A stretch of DNA of 64,000 nucleotides from Noviherbaspirillum humi (GCF_900188095.1 NZ_FZOT01000012.1:97524-161523); one strand, 5' to 3'; positions 49,627-60,177 are shown, counted from the stretch's first letter. Program-made: numbers and translations. Notes: a model not told the origin generated them from the letters alone.

Positions 49627-49662
49627 AAAAAAGCAGGCACAGCCCGTGTTTCTCGGCTGCGC
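49627..49662 (-). terminator. Terminator-like hairpin in the rpoA-rplQ gap
   Basis: On the minus strand GCGCAGCC and GGCTGTGC (49662-49655 and 49644-49637) pair over 8 bases with one G-U. They are followed by CTGC and then TTTTTT. The T tract starts four bases late, so read-through is likely. Confidence 0.5.
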
Positions 49663-49735
49663 CGGCATTGTAGTCGCAATGGACCGGTTTGGACAGCAAT
49701 TAGTTCGCCATCCATGCCGGCCGAGTGCGGCTCAA

Positions 49736-50713
49736 TTACTTCTCGAGACCGGCGGGCGGCCAGTTCTCCAGCTTCATGCCCAGGGTGAGACCACGGGAAG
49801 CGAGGACTTCCTTGATCTCGTTGAGCGACTTGCGGCCGAGGTTCGGGGTCTTCAGCAGTTCGTTCTCGCTGCGCTGGATCAGATCGCCGATGTAGTAGAT
49901 ATTCTCGGCCTTGAGGCAGTTCGCCGAACGGACGGTGAGCTCCAGGTCATCAACCGGACGCAGCAGGATCGGGTCGACCGACGGCGCACGGGACGGCGCT
50001 TCAGCAGCGGCTTCGGTGCCTTCCAGGGCGGCGAACACATTCAGCTGATCGACCAGTACGCGAGCCGATTGGCGGATCGCTTCTTCCGGCGAAACGACGC
50101 CGTTGGTCTCGATGTTCATCACCAGCTTGTCGAGGTCGGTGCGCTGCTCCACGCGAGCCGATTCGACGGCGTAGGAGACGCGGCGAACCGGCGAGAAGGA
50201 AGCGTCGAGGATGATGCGGCCGATCGTTTTGTTTGCATCTTCCGACAGGCGGCGCACGTTGCCCGGTACATAGCCGCGGCCCTTCTCGACCTTGATCTGC
50301 ATGTCCAGCTTGCCGCCGGCGGTCAGATGGGCAATGACATGATCCGGATTGATCAGCTCGACATCGTGCGGCAGGTCGATGTCCGACGCCAGAACCGCGC
50401 CTTCGCCTTCCTTCTTCAGGTTTAGGGTGACCTCGTCGCGGTTGTGCAGCTTGAAGACGACGCCCTTCAGGTTCAGCAGCATGTCGACAACGTCTTCCTG
50501 AACACCGTCCAGTGAAGAGTACTCATGCACCACGCCCGCGATGGTGACTTCGGTCGGCGCATAGCCCACCATGGAAGACAGCAGAACGCGACGCAGGGCG
50601 TTGCCCAGGGTGTGGCCGTAGCCACGCTCGAACGGCTCCATGACCACCTTCGCGTGGCCGGCGCCGAGCGCCTCGACTTCAATGATACGGGGCTTCAACA
50701 AGCTGTTTTGCAT
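49736..50713 (-). CDS. rpoA: RNA polymerase alpha subunit
   Basis: The 325-residue protein has the alpha N-terminal dimer domain ([20 protein letters not shown] at about 30-50) and the C-terminal domain (about 250-315). The latter has the DNA- and activator-contacting block [18 protein letters not shown] and the helix-hairpin-helix [19 protein letters not shown] precedes the start. It is flanked on both sides by terminator-like hairpins. Confidence 0.99.
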   Translation of the reverse strand: MQNSLLKPRIIEVEALGAGHAKVVMEPFERGYGHTLGNALRRVLLSSMVGYAPTEVTIAGVVHEYSSLDGVQEDVVDMLLNLKGVVFKLHNRDEVTLNLKKEGEGAVLASDIDLPHDVELINPDHVIAHLTAGGKLDMQIKVEKGRGYVPGNVRRLSEDANKTIGRIILDASFSPVRRVSYAVESARVEQRTDLDKLVMNIETNGVVSPEEAIRQSARVLVDQLNVFAALEGTEAAAEAPSRAPSVDPILLRPVDDLELTVRSANCLKAENIYYIGDLIQRSENELLKTPNLGRKSLNEIKEVLASRGLTLGMKLENWPPAGLEK

Positions 50714-50769
50714 GAAATGTCCTTTTCAATACCCTCGGCTCGTTACACCGATAAGGCTGATGGCATTAC

Positions 50770-50794
50770 GAAAAAAGCCCTCCCGAAGGAGGGC
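50770..50794 (-). terminator. Terminator-like hairpin between rpsD and rpoA
   Basis: The arms GCCCTCC/GGAGGGC (50794-50788 and 50783-50777) have a TTCG tetraloop on the minus strand and are followed by TTTTTT. It looks like a full terminator although rpoA lies 57 bases downstream, so it probably acts as an attenuator. Confidence 0.75.
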
Positions 50795-50811
50795 GGATAC
50801 CTTACTGCGGA

Positions 50812-51435
50812 TTAGCGCGAATACAGTTCGACGATCAGCGATTCATTGACATCGTTGGCGATCTCGGAGCGGTCCGGCATGGACTTGTAGGTGCCTTCCA
50901 TTTTCTTGGCATCCACGGCAACCCAGGAGGGCATGCCGCCCTGCTCGGCGAGGGACAATGCCTCGACGATACGGGCCTGCTTCTTGGCTTTTTCACGCAC
51001 GGCGACCACGTCGCCCGCCTTAACCTGGTAGGAAGCGATGTTCACGACCTGGCCGTTGACGGTGATGGCCTTGTGGCTGACCAGCTGACGTGCCTCGGCG
51101 CGGGTGGAGCCGAAGCCCATGCGGTAAGCAACGTTGTCCAGACGGGACTCGAGCAGCTTCAGCAGGTTTTCGCCGGTGTTGCCCTTGCGGCGGTCGGCTT
51201 CGGCGAAATAGCGGCGGAACTGGCGCTCCAGGATGCCGTACATGCGCTTGACCTTCTGCTTCTCGCGGAGCTGGTTGCCGTAGTCGGAGGTACGGGCGCC
51301 GGAGGTGCGGCCATGCTGGCCGGGCTTGGAATCCAGTTTGCACTTGGAATCCAGCGAGCGGCGGGCGCTCTTGAGGAACAGGTCCGTGCCTTCGCGACGG
51401 GAAAGTTTTGCTTTGGGTCCGATATAACGTGCCAC
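50812..51435 (-). CDS. rpsD: 30S ribosomal protein S4 (uS4)
   Basis: The 207-residue primary 16S binder opens [20 protein letters not shown]. The S4 RNA-binding domain is at about 97-160 ([28 protein letters not shown]). In E. coli it represses translation of the alpha operon. The start codon is GTG at 51435, with AAAGGA upstream. Terminator-like hairpins lie before and after the gene. Confidence 0.98.
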   Translation of the reverse strand: MARYIGPKAKLSRREGTDLFLKSARRSLDSKCKLDSKPGQHGRTSGARTSDYGNQLREKQKVKRMYGILERQFRRYFAEADRRKGNTGENLLKLLESRLDNVAYRMGFGSTRAEARQLVSHKAITVNGQVVNIASYQVKAGDVVAVREKAKKQARIVEALSLAEQGGMPSWVAVDAKKMEGTYKSMPDRSEIANDVNESLIVELYSR

Positions 51436-51532
51436 GTTGATTTCCTTTGATGATATGACGCCCCAGAACGATCTTTCAGAATCGACAGGCGCTAGTCCGG
51501 TCGCGTTGCGAACCGAACGGTGGTCTTACGAA

Positions 51533-51559
51533 CAAAACCCGCCAAAGCTGCTGGCGGGT
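51533..51559 (-). terminator. Terminator-like hairpin between rpsK and rpsD
   Basis: The arms ACCCGCCA/TGGCGGGT (51559-51552 and 51544-51537) have a 7-base loop and are followed on the minus strand by TTTGTTC. rpsD begins about 100 bases further on, so this is likely a partial terminator. Confidence 0.65.
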
Positions 51560-51588
51560 CGCAAACTGCATTATAGAACAGCCGCGAA

Positions 51589-51993
51589 TTAGATGCGGCG
51601 GCGCTTCGGCGGACGGCAGCCGTTGTGCGGAACCGGCGTGACGTCCTGGATCTGGGTGATCTTGATGCCAAGGCCGTTCAGGGCGCGAACCGCAGATTCG
51701 CGGCCCGGGCCCGGGCCCTTGATGCGAACTTCGAGGTTCTTCACGCCATATTCCATTGCCACTTTGCCTGCAGCTTCGGCTGCGACCTGAGCGGCGAACG
51801 GGGTGGACTTGCGCGATCCCTTGAAGCCGGCACCACCCGAAGTCGCCCACGACAGAGCGTTGCCCTGACGGTCGGTGATGGTGATGATGGTGTTGTTGAA
51901 CGAAGCGTGGATGTGAGCCACACCTTTCGCGACGTTCTTCTTGACTTTCTTGCGCACGCGGGCGGCCGCTGCGTTGTTGGGGCTTTTTGCCAT
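51589..51993 (-). CDS. rpsK: 30S ribosomal protein S11 (uS11)
   Basis: The 134-residue platform protein near the mRNA exit has the family blocks [28 protein letters not shown] and [20 protein letters not shown], and ends in [13 protein letters not shown]. It is 38 bases after rpsM. Confidence 0.98.
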   Translation of the reverse strand: MAKSPNNAAAARVRKKVKKNVAKGVAHIHASFNNTIITITDRQGNALSWATSGGAGFKGSRKSTPFAAQVAAEAAGKVAMEYGVKNLEVRIKGPGPGRESAVRALNGLGIKITQIQDVTPVPHNGCRPPKRRRI

Positions 51994-52031
51994 TACGTTT
52001 CCTTAAATCGGTGACTTGTTGGCCGATCGGC

Positions 52032-52397
52032 TTATTTCTTCAGCGACTGAGCAGCCTTGCGCGGGCCCTTGCGGGTACGTGCATTGGTGCGGGTACGCTG
52101 GCCGCGGACCGGCAAGCCCTTGCGATGGCGCAGGCCGCGGTAGCAGCCGAGGTCCATCAGACGCTTGATGTTCATCGACAGTTCGCGGCGCAGGTCGCCT
52201 TCGACGACGAACTTGCCGATTTCATCGCGCAGCTTCTCGAGCTCGTTGTCGTCCAGATCCTTGACCTTCTTGTTGGTCGCAACGCCGGTGGTGGCGCAGA
52301 TCTGTTCAGCGCGCGGACGGCCAATACCGTAGATGGCGGTCAGGCCGATAACGGTGTGCTGGTGGTTGGGGATGTTGACCCCTGCAATACGTGCCAT
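52032..52397 (-). CDS. rpsM: 30S ribosomal protein S13 (uS13)
   Basis: The 121-residue head protein touches L5 and the P-site tRNA. It has the helix-two-turn-helix [16 protein letters not shown] and the basic tail [19 protein letters not shown]. First gene of the alpha operon proper, 29 bases after rpmJ. Confidence 0.98.
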   Translation of the reverse strand: MARIAGVNIPNHQHTVIGLTAIYGIGRPRAEQICATTGVATNKKVKDLDDNELEKLRDEIGKFVVEGDLRRELSMNIKRLMDLGCYRGLRHRKGLPVRGQRTRTNARTRKGPRKAAQSLKK

Positions 52398-52426
52398 TCG
52401 TTATTTCCTTGATCGGTAATCTGATA

Positions 52427-52540
52427 TTAACCTTGGCGCTGCTTGTGACGCGGCTCGGTGCAGATGACGCGAACGACGCCTTTGCGCTTGATAACTTTGC
52501 AGTTGCGGCAGATCCGCTTTACGGATGCGAGCACTTTCAT
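52427..52540 (-). CDS. rpmJ: 50S ribosomal protein L36 (bL36), zinc-binding form
   Basis: The 37-residue protein [20 protein letters not shown]... has the zinc ribbon ligands Cys11, Cys14, Cys27 and His32. It is easy to miss because of its size. It sits between infA and rpsM, the usual place in Proteobacteria. Cys-containing L36 is the form replaced under zinc limitation in some bacteria. Confidence 0.97.
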   Translation of the reverse strand: MKVLASVKRICRNCKVIKRKGVVRVICTEPRHKQRQG

Positions 52541-52573
52541 TTTTGCCCTCTTTCTTCCAGTTCTAGTTTGCTT

Positions 52574-52792
52574 TTACTTGGTGCGGAACACGATGCGTGC
52601 CCTGCTCAAATCGTACGGTGTCAGCTCTACGGTGACCTTGTCCCCGGGAAGGATGCGGATGTAGTTCATCCGCATCTTACCGGAAATGTGTCCCAGGACC
52701 ACATGTCCGTTTTCCAGCTTCACCCGGAATGTTGCGTTCGGCAGATTCTCCAGAATCTCACCCTGCATCTGAATAACGTCGTCTTTTGCCAT
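52574..52792 (-). CDS. infA: Translation initiation factor IF-1
   Basis: The 72-residue OB-fold protein of the S1 type blocks the A site during initiation. Family blocks are [23 protein letters not shown] and [14 protein letters not shown]. In betaproteobacteria infA lies in the ribosomal cluster between secY and rpmJ, as here. A second infA paralogue elsewhere would be common for the group. Confidence 0.97.
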   Translation of the reverse strand: MAKDDVIQMQGEILENLPNATFRVKLENGHVVLGHISGKMRMNYIRILPGDKVTVELTPYDLSRARIVFRTK

Positions 52793-52815
52793 GCGTTCGC
52801 TCGTTCTCCTTCGCC

Positions 52816-54147
52816 TTATCGCGTCGGAAGTCCGCCTTTGAAGTTCGCCTTGCGCAACAAGGACTCGTATTGTTGAGACATCACGTAGTTTTGTACCTGG
52901 GCCATGAAGTCCATGGTAACCACTACGATAATCAGCAACGACGTGCCACCGAAGTAGAACGGCACCTTCCAGCGCGCAATCAGAAATTCAGGCAACAGGC
53001 ACACCAATGTGATGTACACCGCGCCAGCCAGAGTCAAACGCATCAGAATGCGGTCGATGTAGCGTGCAGTCTGCTCGCCCGGACGGATGCCTGGAACGAA
53101 AGCGCCGCTCTTCTTCAAGTTGTCTGCCGTTTCACGGCTGTTGAATACCAGTGCCGTGTAAAAGAAACAGAAGAAGACGATCGCAACTGCATAGAGCAGC
53201 GCATGAATCGGCTCGCCTGGCGCCAGCGACGCAGCCAGGTCCTTCAGGAAACGCACGAAGGGATTCGTGGTGTCGCCCGAGGTGAACCAGCTGGTGATCG
53301 TTGCCGGAAACAGGATGATCGACGAAGCGAAGATCGGAGGGATGACGCCCGCCATATTCAGCTTCAGCGGCAAATGACTGCTTTGGCCGCCGTAGATCTT
53401 GTTGCCGACTTGACGCTTGGCGTAGTTCACCAGAATCTTGCGTTGACCACGCTCGATGAACACCACCAGGAACGTGACCACAGCGACGATCGCACAAATC
53501 AGAATCGCCGACAGCGCACTCATTGCACCGGTGCGAACCAGTTCGAACAAGCCGCCGAGGGCATTCGGCAGTCCCGCCGCGATACCCGCGAAGATGATGA
53601 TGGAGATACCGTTGCCCAGACCTCGCTCGGTGATTTGCTCACCCAGCCACATCAGGAACATGGTGCCCGTCACCAGCGTCACGATGGTCGTGAAGCGGAA
53701 CGCCAGACCCGGATCGATGACCAGACCCGCCTGCGATTCGAGAGCGACTGCAATACCCAACGCCTGGAACGTCGCAAGCACCAGTGTCCCGTAACGGGTG
53801 TACTGGGTAATCTTACGCCGCCCGGCTTCGCCTTCCTTCTTCAGCGCTTCCAGCTGCGGCGAAACGATCGACAGCAACTGCATGATGATCGAGGCCGAGA
53901 TGTACGGCATGATGCCGAGCGCGAAAATGGTAAAGCGCGACAAGGCGCCACCGGAAAACATGTTGAACATCCCCAGAATGCCGCCCTGGTTCTGCTTGAA
54001 CAGTTCGGACAACTGAGTCGGATCAATGCCCGGCACCGGAATGTGGGCACCAACGCGGTACACCACCAGGGCAGCCAGCAGGAACCACAGGCGCCCCCAT
54101 GGAAAACCGCTTGCTGCACTCTTCGCGAGTTGGGGAGAGGTCGCCAA
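52816..54147 (-). CDS. secY: Preprotein translocase subunit SecY
   Basis: The 443-residue channel protein has ten membrane helices. The plug and pore region follows [16 protein letters not shown], the cytoplasmic loop [14 protein letters not shown] contacts SecA and ribosome, and [16 protein letters not shown] is the C5 loop. The start codon is TTG at 54147 with GGAG seven bases upstream; no better ATG exists. It is the last spc-operon gene before infA. Confidence 0.97.
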   Translation of the reverse strand: MATSPQLAKSAASGFPWGRLWFLLAALVVYRVGAHIPVPGIDPTQLSELFKQNQGGILGMFNMFSGGALSRFTIFALGIMPYISASIIMQLLSIVSPQLEALKKEGEAGRRKITQYTRYGTLVLATFQALGIAVALESQAGLVIDPGLAFRFTTIVTLVTGTMFLMWLGEQITERGLGNGISIIIFAGIAAGLPNALGGLFELVRTGAMSALSAILICAIVAVVTFLVVFIERGQRKILVNYAKRQVGNKIYGGQSSHLPLKLNMAGVIPPIFASSIILFPATITSWFTSGDTTNPFVRFLKDLAASLAPGEPIHALLYAVAIVFFCFFYTALVFNSRETADNLKKSGAFVPGIRPGEQTARYIDRILMRLTLAGAVYITLVCLLPEFLIARWKVPFYFGGTSLLIIVVVTMDFMAQVQNYVMSQQYESLLRKANFKGGLPTR

Positions 54148-54172
54148 TTAACGCTCCAAGCTCGAAAACTGC

Positions 54173-54604
54173 TTATGCAAGCGTGCCGCCTGCTGCTTCA
54201 ATCGCTTCCTTCGCGCCCTTGGTGGCAATCAGGCCCTTCAGGTTGACCTTTTTGGTCAACTCGCCGGACTTGATGACACGCACGACACGAGCAAGCTCAT
54301 GAACCAGGCCAGCTTGCTTCAGTGCCAGCAGGTCGATGTCCTCGACCGGCAGCGATGCCAGGTCGGACAGACGCACTTCCGCTTTGTACGGAGTGGCCAG
54401 CGACTTGAAGCCACGCTTCGGCAGACGGCGCTGCAGAGGCATCTGACCGCCTTCGAAGCCAACCTTGTGGAAACCGCCGGAACGGGATTTCTGTCCCTTG
54501 TGACCACGGCCGGCGGTCTTGCCCAGACCGGAGCCGATACCACGGCCAACGCGACGCTTGGCGTGCTTGGCGCCAGCTGCGGGTTGAATGTTGTTCAATT
54601 CCAT
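54173..54604 (-). CDS. rplO: 50S ribosomal protein L15 (uL15)
   Basis: The 143-residue protein has the Gly/Lys-rich N-terminal extension [22 protein letters not shown] that penetrates 23S rRNA, then [15 protein letters not shown]. It lies 25 bases upstream of secY. Confidence 0.98.
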   Translation of the reverse strand: MELNNIQPAAGAKHAKRRVGRGIGSGLGKTAGRGHKGQKSRSGGFHKVGFEGGQMPLQRRLPKRGFKSLATPYKAEVRLSDLASLPVEDIDLLALKQAGLVHELARVVRVIKSGELTKKVNLKGLIATKGAKEAIEAAGGTLA

Positions 54605-54631
54605 GATTTGATTCGCTCCCAGACCGGAGTC

Positions 54632-54811
54632 TTAGGAGACTACCTTCACGAGATAAGCTACCTTGTTGATCATGCCGCGTACTGCCGGAGTGTCCTGCAG
54701 TTCGGACACCGAGTTCACGCGACGCAGGCCGAGACCGCGCACGGTGGCACGGTGGTCCTGACGAGTTCCGATAAGGCCTTTGACCAGCTTGACTTTGATA
54801 GTGTTCGCCAT
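54632..54811 (-). CDS. rpmD: 50S ribosomal protein L30 (uL30)
   Basis: The 59-residue protein reads [20 protein letters not shown] and then [20 protein letters not shown], ending VVS. It lies 27 bases before rplO and 8 bases after rpsE. Spacing and sequence leave no doubt. Confidence 0.97.
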   Translation of the reverse strand: MANTIKVKLVKGLIGTRQDHRATVRGLGLRRVNSVSELQDTPAVRGMINKVAYLVKVVS

Positions 54812-54819
54812 AGTTAACC

Positions 54820-55341
54820 TCAGCCGAGAATTTCTTCAACCGACTTGCCGCGCTTGGCAGCAATCTCGGAAGGCGTGTTCATCTTCGACAAGCCGTCAAT
54901 GGTCGCGCGGACCATATTGTACGGGTTGGTCGAGCCATTCGACTTCGCCACGACGTTGGTCACGCCCATGACTTCGAAGATCGCGCGCATCGGACCGCCG
55001 GCGATGACGCCCGTACCGTCCTTGGCCGGCGAAATCATCACGGAGGAAGCGCCATGCTTGCCGTTCACGGTGTGCTGCAGCGTACCGTTCTTCAGCGTGA
55101 CCTTGATCATCTTGCGACGAGCTTCTTCCATCGCCTTTTGAACGGCCACCGGCACTTCCTTCGACTTGCCTTTGCCCATGCCGATGCGGCCATCGCCGTC
55201 ACCAACCACCACGAGAGCCGCGAAGCCCATGATCCGGCCGCCCTTCACCACTTTGGTGACGCGGTTCACGGCGATCATCTTCTCGCGCAAACCGTCGTCG
55301 CGCTCTTCGCCTTGCTGCACTTTGCCTTGCATCTTTGCCAT
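54820..55341 (-). CDS. rpsE: 30S ribosomal protein S5 (uS5)
   Basis: The 173-residue protein has the double-stranded-RNA-type domain ([22 protein letters not shown]) and the C-terminal domain ([29 protein letters not shown]). It helps shape the mRNA entry and accuracy centre. Spectinomycin-resistance loop residues (VKGG) look wild type. Confidence 0.98.
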   Translation of the reverse strand: MAKMQGKVQQGEERDDGLREKMIAVNRVTKVVKGGRIMGFAALVVVGDGDGRIGMGKGKSKEVPVAVQKAMEEARRKMIKVTLKNGTLQHTVNGKHGASSVMISPAKDGTGVIAGGPMRAIFEVMGVTNVVAKSNGSTNPYNMVRATIDGLSKMNTPSEIAAKRGKSVEEILG

Positions 55342-55352
55342 GACAGTTTTCC

Positions 55353-55715
55353 TTAGAACTTCAGACCGGCTTCACGGGCAGCGTCGGCGACTGCCTTGAC
55401 GCGACCGTGGTAGCGGAAACCGGAACGGTCGAAAGCTACCTGCTCGATACCTGCCTTCAACGCCTTTTCCGCGACACGCTTGCCCACCAGCGCGGCTGCG
55501 GCGGTGTTGCCGCCTTTGCCTGACTGGCCAGCCAGTTGCTGACGCACTTCAGCTTCGAGAGTGGAAGCCGAGGCCAGGACCGTGGAATCCGGTCCGATGA
55601 TGTTTGCGTAAATGTGCAGGTTGGTGCGATGTACCGCCAAGCGGTTCACCTTGAGTTCCGCGATCTTTGCACGGGTTTGGCGTGCACGACGCAGACGCGA
55701 TTGTTTCTTGTCCAT
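55353..55715 (-). CDS. rplR: 50S ribosomal protein L18 (uL18)
   Basis: The 120-residue 5S rRNA-binding protein opens [21 protein letters not shown] and ends FHYHG-type [21 protein letters not shown]. The ATG at 55715 is used; a TTG two codons upstream is in frame but unneeded. Confidence 0.98.
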   Translation of the reverse strand: MDKKQSRLRRARQTRAKIAELKVNRLAVHRTNLHIYANIIGPDSTVLASASTLEAEVRQQLAGQSGKGGNTAAAALVGKRVAEKALKAGIEQVAFDRSGFRYHGRVKAVADAAREAGLKF

Positions 55716-55727
55716 CGTCAACCCCTT

Positions 55728-56261
55728 TTACTTCTTCTTGGTTTCTTTGAGCGTCACCACCTCGTTCTGGTAACGCACACCCTTGCCCTTGTAAGGCTCG
55801 GGTTCGCGGTACGCGCGAACTTCAGCGGCGGTCTGACCGACTTTCTGCTTGTCGATCCCCTTAATCACGATTTCCGTCTGGCTCGGGGTTTCGCACTTGA
55901 CGCCTTCAGGCATCTGGTGCACCACCGGGTGCGAGAAACCGAGGGACAGGTTGAGCGCGTTGCCTTGGGCCTGGGCACGATAACCCACGCCAACCAGACT
56001 CAGACGCTTCTCGAAACCTTTCGTCACGCCCTGAACCATGTTGTTCAGCAGCGCACGCACGGTGCCGGACATCGCATTTGCTTCGCGGCTGTCGTCGGCC
56101 GGCGTGAGCTTCAGCGTGCCGTTGTCGTTTTCGACTTTGACTTGACCGGTCAGCGGCAGCGTCAGCGTGCCCAGCGGTCCCTTGACTACGATACGGTCGG
56201 CAGAGATCGTGACTTCCACGCCCTGAGCCAACACGATCGGCATTTTACCTACGCGAGACAT
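55728..56261 (-). CDS. rplF: 50S ribosomal protein L6 (uL6)
   Basis: The 177-residue protein has two similar domains. The C-terminal one carries [32 protein letters not shown], and [11 protein letters not shown] is near the end. It opens [17 protein letters not shown] at 56261. The extra in-frame codons to 56315 belong to the rpsH 3' region and were discarded. Confidence 0.98.
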   Translation of the reverse strand: MSRVGKMPIVLAQGVEVTISADRIVVKGPLGTLTLPLTGQVKVENDNGTLKLTPADDSREANAMSGTVRALLNNMVQGVTKGFEKRLSLVGVGYRAQAQGNALNLSLGFSHPVVHQMPEGVKCETPSQTEIVIKGIDKQKVGQTAAEVRAYREPEPYKGKGVRYQNEVVTLKETKKK

Positions 56262-56271
56262 TGTGCACTCC

Positions 56272-56667
56272 TTAAGCGACGTAGCAGATAACTTCACCGC
56301 CGACGCCGGTTGCACGCGCCTTACGGTCTGTCATGACGCCCTTGGGAGTGGAAACGATAGCCACACCGAGACCGTTCATCACATTGGGGATGTCATCCTT
56401 GCCTTTGTAGATGCGCAGGCCGGGACGGGACACGCGCTCGAGGCGCTCGATCACAGGACGGCCAGCGTAGTACTTCAGGCCGATCTTGAGTTCTGCCTTG
56501 CCGTCCGCTTCGGAGACGGCGTAGTCTTCAATGTATCCCTCATCCTTCAGCACGGTTGCGATGGCAACCTTGACCTTGGAAGACGGCATCGCGACGGTGG
56601 TCTTCTGGACGCCCTGCGCGTTGCGGATACGGGTCAACATGTCGGCGATAGGATCGCTCATACTCAT
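56272..56667 (-). CDS. rpsH: 30S ribosomal protein S8 (uS8)
   Basis: The 131-residue protein opens [19 protein letters not shown], as in other Burkholderiales, and ends GGEVICYVA. In E. coli S8 is the translational repressor of the spc operon. The first of two in-frame ATGs (56667) is taken because GGAGA is better spaced to it. Confidence 0.98.
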   Translation of the reverse strand: MSMSDPIADMLTRIRNAQGVQKTTVAMPSSKVKVAIATVLKDEGYIEDYAVSEADGKAELKIGLKYYAGRPVIERLERVSRPGLRIYKGKDDIPNVMNGLGVAIVSTPKGVMTDRKARATGVGGEVICYVA

Positions 56668-56681
56668 TGCATCTTCTCCTA

Positions 56682-56987
56682 TTACCAGCTTGCTTTGGTC
56701 ATACCGGGAATCTCGCCACGCATGGCGGTTTCACGGAGTTTGGTACGGGCCAGGCCGAACTTGCGGAAGGTCCCGCGGGGACGTCCGGTCAGGGAGCAGC
56801 GATTGCGCTGGCGGGTCGGGTTCGCATTGCGCGGCAGCGCCTGCAGCTTGAGGCGAGCTTCATAGCGCTCTTCCTCTGACTTCGATTGGTCAGCAATCAC
56901 AGCCTTCAGCTCGGCGCGCTTGCCGGCGTATTTCTTGACCAGGTCCGCACGCTTCTGTTCGCGGTTAATCAGTGCCAGTTTTGCCAT
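56682..56987 (-). CDS. rpsN: 30S ribosomal protein S14 (uS14), zinc-free long form
   Basis: The 101-residue protein has the long form typical of Proteobacteria. Only one Cys occurs (in [12 protein letters not shown]), so the zinc-binding CxxC pairs are absent. It ends [11 protein letters not shown]. It lies seven bases after rplE. Confidence 0.98.
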   Translation of the reverse strand: MAKLALINREQKRADLVKKYAGKRAELKAVIADQSKSEEERYEARLKLQALPRNANPTRQRNRCSLTGRPRGTFRKFGLARTKLRETAMRGEIPGMTKASW

Positions 56988-56994
56988 GGCATCC

Positions 56995-57534
56995 TCAGTT
57001 TCTGAACGGGAATTTGAATTCGGCGAGGAGAGCTTTCGCTTCTTCGTCGGTCTTCGCGGTGGTGGTGATGCTGATGTTCATGCCACGCAGCGCATCGATC
57101 TTGTCGTACTCGATCTCGGGGAAAATGATCTGCTCTTTCACACCGATGTTGTAGTTGCCACGACCGTCGAAGGCACGACCGGACACGCCACGGAAGTCAC
57201 GCACGCGCGGCAGCGCGACGGTGATCAGGCGATCCAGAAATTCGTACATGCGGGCACCACGCAGAGTCACCATGCAGCCGATCGGGTAGCCTTCGCGGAT
57301 CTTGAAACCTGCAATAGCTTTGCGGGCCTTGGTCACGACTGGCTTCTGACCGGCGATCTTGGTCATATCGCCGACAGCGTGCTCAATGATCTTCTTGTCG
57401 GCCACCGCCTCGGACAGACCCATATTCAGGGTGATCTTGGTGATGCGGGGCACTTGCATCGGCGACTTGTAACCGAACTTCTTGGTCAGCTCACCGACGA
57501 CCTTGTTTTTGTAGACTTCTTGCAAACGAGCCAT
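56995..57534 (-). CDS. rplE: 50S ribosomal protein L5 (uL5)
   Basis: The 179-residue protein binds 5S rRNA and contacts S13 and P-site tRNA. Blocks include [41 protein letters not shown] and [21 protein letters not shown]. Confidence 0.98.
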   Translation of the reverse strand: MARLQEVYKNKVVGELTKKFGYKSPMQVPRITKITLNMGLSEAVADKKIIEHAVGDMTKIAGQKPVVTKARKAIAGFKIREGYPIGCMVTLRGARMYEFLDRLITVALPRVRDFRGVSGRAFDGRGNYNIGVKEQIIFPEIEYDKIDALRGMNISITTTAKTDEEAKALLAEFKFPFRN

Positions 57535-57539
57535 GATGT

Positions 57540-57854
57540 TTAAGCCTTCACAACTTCGCCGTTGGAGCGGAAGATACGGACATTCTTGCCGTCGACGTTT
57601 TTCACGCCAACGCGGTCCGCCTTGCCGGTCGCGGCATTGAACAGGGCGACGTTAGACACGTGGATCGGCATTTCCTTGTCGACGATGCCACCGGTAGCGC
57701 CGGTCATCGGGTTCGGACGAACCGCCTTCTTGGCGACGTTGACACCTTCCACGATTACGTAATCTGCATCGACACGGGCCTTGACTACGCCACGCTTGCC
57801 TTTGTCTTTGCCGGTCAAAACGATAACTTCGTCGTTTTTGCGAATCTTGTTCAT
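57540..57854 (-). CDS. rplX: 50S ribosomal protein L24 (uL24)
   Basis: The 104-residue protein has a KOW motif ([22 protein letters not shown]). It initiates large-subunit assembly at the 5' end of 23S rRNA. Normal length, tightly spaced to rplE and rplN. Confidence 0.98.
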   Translation of the reverse strand: MNKIRKNDEVIVLTGKDKGKRGVVKARVDADYVIVEGVNVAKKAVRPNPMTGATGGIVDKEMPIHVSNVALFNAATGKADRVGVKNVDGKNVRIFRSNGEVVKA

Positions 57855-57863
57855 GTCGGTTCC

Positions 57864-58232
57864 TTACAGCACTTCAGGGGCGAGCGACACGATCTTCATG
57901 AAACGCTCAGTGCGCAGCTCGCGGGTCACCGGCCCGAAGATACGGGTGCCGATCGGCTCAAGCTTGTTATTCAACAGCACTGCAGCGTTGCCATCGAACT
58001 TCACCAGCGAGCCATCTTGACGGCGAACACCCTTGGCGGTGCGAACCACCACGGCGTTGTAGATCTCGCCCTTCTTGACGCGTCCGCGGGGTGCCGCGAC
58101 TTTAACGGTTACTTTGATGACGTCTCCAATGCTCGCGTAGCGACGCTTGGAACCGCCCAGCACCTTGATGCACATGACTTCACGCGCACCGGTGTTGTCG
58201 GCCACTTCTAGCCGGCTTTCGGTCTGGATCAT
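57864..58232 (-). CDS. rplN: 50S ribosomal protein L14 (uL14)
   Basis: The 122-residue protein opens [21 protein letters not shown] and ends [13 protein letters not shown]. First gene of the spc operon. The 225-base gap upstream, to rpsQ, should hold its promoter or the operon junction. Confidence 0.98.
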   Translation of the reverse strand: MIQTESRLEVADNTGAREVMCIKVLGGSKRRYASIGDVIKVTVKVAAPRGRVKKGEIYNAVVVRTAKGVRRQDGSLVKFDGNAAVLLNNKLEPIGTRIFGPVTRELRTERFMKIVSLAPEVL

Positions 58233-58457
58233 AATATTTTCTTTCCCAACTTAATCCGCTTTATTTTCCCGAACCGGGAGAGCGGTCAGTCTTGGTCCCG
58301 TCAGTTTCCCCTGCTGGGGCCACTGGGTAGGAGGACGGTTTGAAAAACTGCTGCAAGCCTGCCGGCGGCTTCTACCGGTTCGGCTGTCTTGGCCACATAT
58401 GGACCAAGCCCGAGAGAATAACAGCTTTCTCCCGGGCTTGCAAGGGCTTCGAGCCTT
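58233..58457 (-). other. S10/spc operon junction between rpsQ and rplN
   Basis: These 225 bases correspond to the known break between S10 and spc operons. They contain one large hairpin and no credible gene; an open frame crossing the region is a shadow of rpsQ. I could not identify a convincing -35/-10 pair for rplN, the best being CTGACC with AATAAA at 18-base spacing. Confidence 0.5.
58406..58439 (-). promoter_or_regulatory. Long hairpin just after rpsQ
   Basis: AAGCCCG(a/g)GAGAA and its complement (58406-58418 and 58427-58439) form 13 pairs with one G-U on the minus strand and an 8-base loop. No T tract follows, so it is not a classical terminator. It could protect the S10 mRNA 3' end or assist Rho-dependent ending. 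Confidence 0.5.
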
Positions 58458-58730
58458 TTAGACGATTTGGGCAGTTTGCACGACGCGTGTGACGCTCCAT
58501 GCTTTCGTCTTGGAAATGGGGCGACCTTCCTGGATCTCGACGGTATCGCCTTCTTTCGCCACGTTGCCTTCATCGTGGGCGTGGTACTTGTTCGAACGGA
58601 CCACGATTTTGCCGTACAGAGGATGCTTGACGCGGCGTTCAACCAGAACGGTGACCGTCTTGTCCATCTTGTCGGATACGACACGTCCAACGAGCGTGCG
58701 CTTGAGCGCAGGTTTTGCTTGATCGTTCAT
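58458..58730 (-). CDS. rpsQ: 30S ribosomal protein S17 (uS17)
   Basis: The 90-residue OB-fold protein has [30 protein letters not shown] and ends in a short helix. Last gene of the S10 operon. It shares one base with the rpmC stop (TAATG). Confidence 0.98.
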   Translation of the reverse strand: MNDQAKPALKRTLVGRVVSDKMDKTVTVLVERRVKHPLYGKIVVRSNKYHAHDEGNVAKEGDTVEIQEGRPISKTKAWSVTRVVQTAQIV

Positions 58731-58921
58731 TATTTCGCGTCCTTCGAATTCATGACGGTCTTCACACGCGCGATGTCACGGCGTACTTTCTTCAGCTGCG
58801 CAGTGTTGTTCAACTGCTGCGTCGCGATCTGCATGCGCAGACCGAACTGGGCTTTCAGAAGGTCGTTCAGCTCCTTCTGCAGCGCAGCCTTGTCCTTGCC
58901 AACGAGTTCAGATGCTTTCAT
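58730..58921 (-). CDS. rpmC: 50S ribosomal protein L29 (uL29)
   Basis: The 63-residue two-helix protein at the tunnel exit reads [20 protein letters not shown], then [17 protein letters not shown]. The stop overlaps the rpsQ start by one base. Confidence 0.98.
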   Translation of the reverse strand: MKASELVGKDKAALQKELNDLLKAQFGLRMQIATQQLNNTAQLKKVRRDIARVKTVMNSKDAK

Positions 58922-58933
58922 GTTGATGTTCCT

Positions 58934-59353
58934 TTATTGGCCGACCTGGCGCACCACGAAGGTGGTTGCCAGAGGCAGCTTCGCGGCCGCGAGGCGGAAG
59001 GCTTCACGGGCGAGCGCTTCGTCAACGCCGTCCATCTCGTACAGCACCTTGCCAGGCTGGATTTCGGCGACATAGTACTCGGGGTTGCCCTTACCGTTAC
59101 CCATACGGACTTCGGCCGGCTTCTGGGAAATCGGCTTGTCCGGGAAGATGCGGATCCAGATGCGGCCGCCACGCTTGATGTGACGGGTCATGGCGCGACG
59201 AGCTGCCTCGATCTGGCGCGCGGTGATGCGGCCGCGGGCAGTTGCCTTCAGGCCGAATTCACCGAACGAAACGGCGGTACCGCGAGTGTGCGAAATGCCC
59301 TTGTTACGGCCTTTCTGCTCTTTACGATATTTTCTACGTGCTGGTTGCAGCAT
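58934..59353 (-). CDS. rplP: 50S ribosomal protein L16 (uL16)
   Basis: The 139-residue protein near the A-site tRNA elbow opens [19 protein letters not shown] and carries the Arg of [19 protein letters not shown], which is hydroxylated in some bacteria. It lies two bases after the rpsC stop. Confidence 0.98.
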   Translation of the reverse strand: MLQPARRKYRKEQKGRNKGISHTRGTAVSFGEFGLKATARGRITARQIEAARRAMTRHIKRGGRIWIRIFPDKPISQKPAEVRMGNGKGNPEYYVAEIQPGKVLYEMDGVDEALAREAFRLAAAKLPLATTFVVRQVGQ

Positions 59354-59355
59354 GC

Positions 59356-60177
59356 TTATTCTCCTGCTTTCTCAGCCGTTGCCTCGCCGGCCTTGGCGCG
59401 AACGCGGCCAGCACCGGGAGCGGAACGACCGGGCGCGCCTTCAGGCTTCTTGCCACGCGGGCGGCTGCCGGGTTTGCCATCGTCGCGACGCGGACCGCGG
59501 CGCTTCTTGTCGTCATCGGCCGGGGTTTCCACGATCGGAGCTTCGCCGCTTGCAAGGCGATCGCCTTTGTAAACCCAGACCTTGATGCCGATGATACCGT
59601 AGGTGGTTTCGGCCTCGCCGAAGCCGTAGTCGATATCGGCGCGCAGGGTGTGCAGGGGCACACGACCTTCGCGATACCACTCACGGCGAGCGATCTCGAT
59701 ACCGTTCAGACGGCCGGACGACATGATCTTGATGCCCTGAGCGCCCAGACGCATGGCGTTCTGCATGGCCCGCTTCATCGCGCGACGGAACATGATGCGC
59801 TTTTCGAGCTGCTGGGCGATCGAGTCGGCGATCAGCTGAGCGTCCGTTTCCGGCTTGCGGATTTCTTCGATGTTGACGTGCACCGGCACGCCCATCAGCT
59901 TGGAGAGATCAGACTTCAGAACTTCGATGTCCTCGCCCTTCTTGCCGATGACTACGCCAGGACGCGAGCTGAAAATCGTGATGCGCGCGTTCTTTGCCGG
60001 GCGCTCGATGATGACGCGGCCGACGGAGGCGTTTTTCAGTTTCTTCTTCAGGTAGTCACGCACCTTCAGGTCTTCGTTCAGCATGCTGGCGAAGTTGCCA
60101 TTGCCAGCGTACCAACGGGACCCCCAGTTGCGAGTAACAGCAAGCCTGAATCCGGTCGGGTGAATTTTCTGTCCCAT
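59356..60177 (-). CDS. rpsC: 30S ribosomal protein S3 (uS3) with extended C-terminal tail
   Basis: The 273-residue protein has a type II KH domain with the GxxG loop [20 protein letters not shown] and the mRNA-entry Arg/Lys cluster. After about residue 212 a charged tail of about 60 residues rich in Gly, Pro, Arg, Lys and Glu follows, making it about 40 residues longer than E. coli S3. Tails of this sort are seen in other Burkholderiales. Confidence 0.98.
   Translation of the reverse strand: MGQKIHPTGFRLAVTRNWGSRWYAGNGNFASMLNEDLKVRDYLKKKLKNASVGRVIIERPAKNARITIFSSRPGVVIGKKGEDIEVLKSDLSKLMGVPVHVNIEEIRKPETDAQLIADSIAQQLEKRIMFRRAMKRAMQNAMRLGAQGIKIMSSGRLNGIEIARREWYREGRVPLHTLRADIDYGFGEAETTYGIIGIKVWVYKGDRLASGEAPIVETPADDDKKRRGPRRDDGKPGSRPRGKKPEGAPGRSAPGAGRVRAKAGEATAEKAGE

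Noticed and set aside
58301..58690. A 129-codon gene in the rpsQ-rplN gap
   Set aside because: It mostly overlaps rpsQ in another frame, and its sequence is Ser/Arg/Thr-rich shadow-like.
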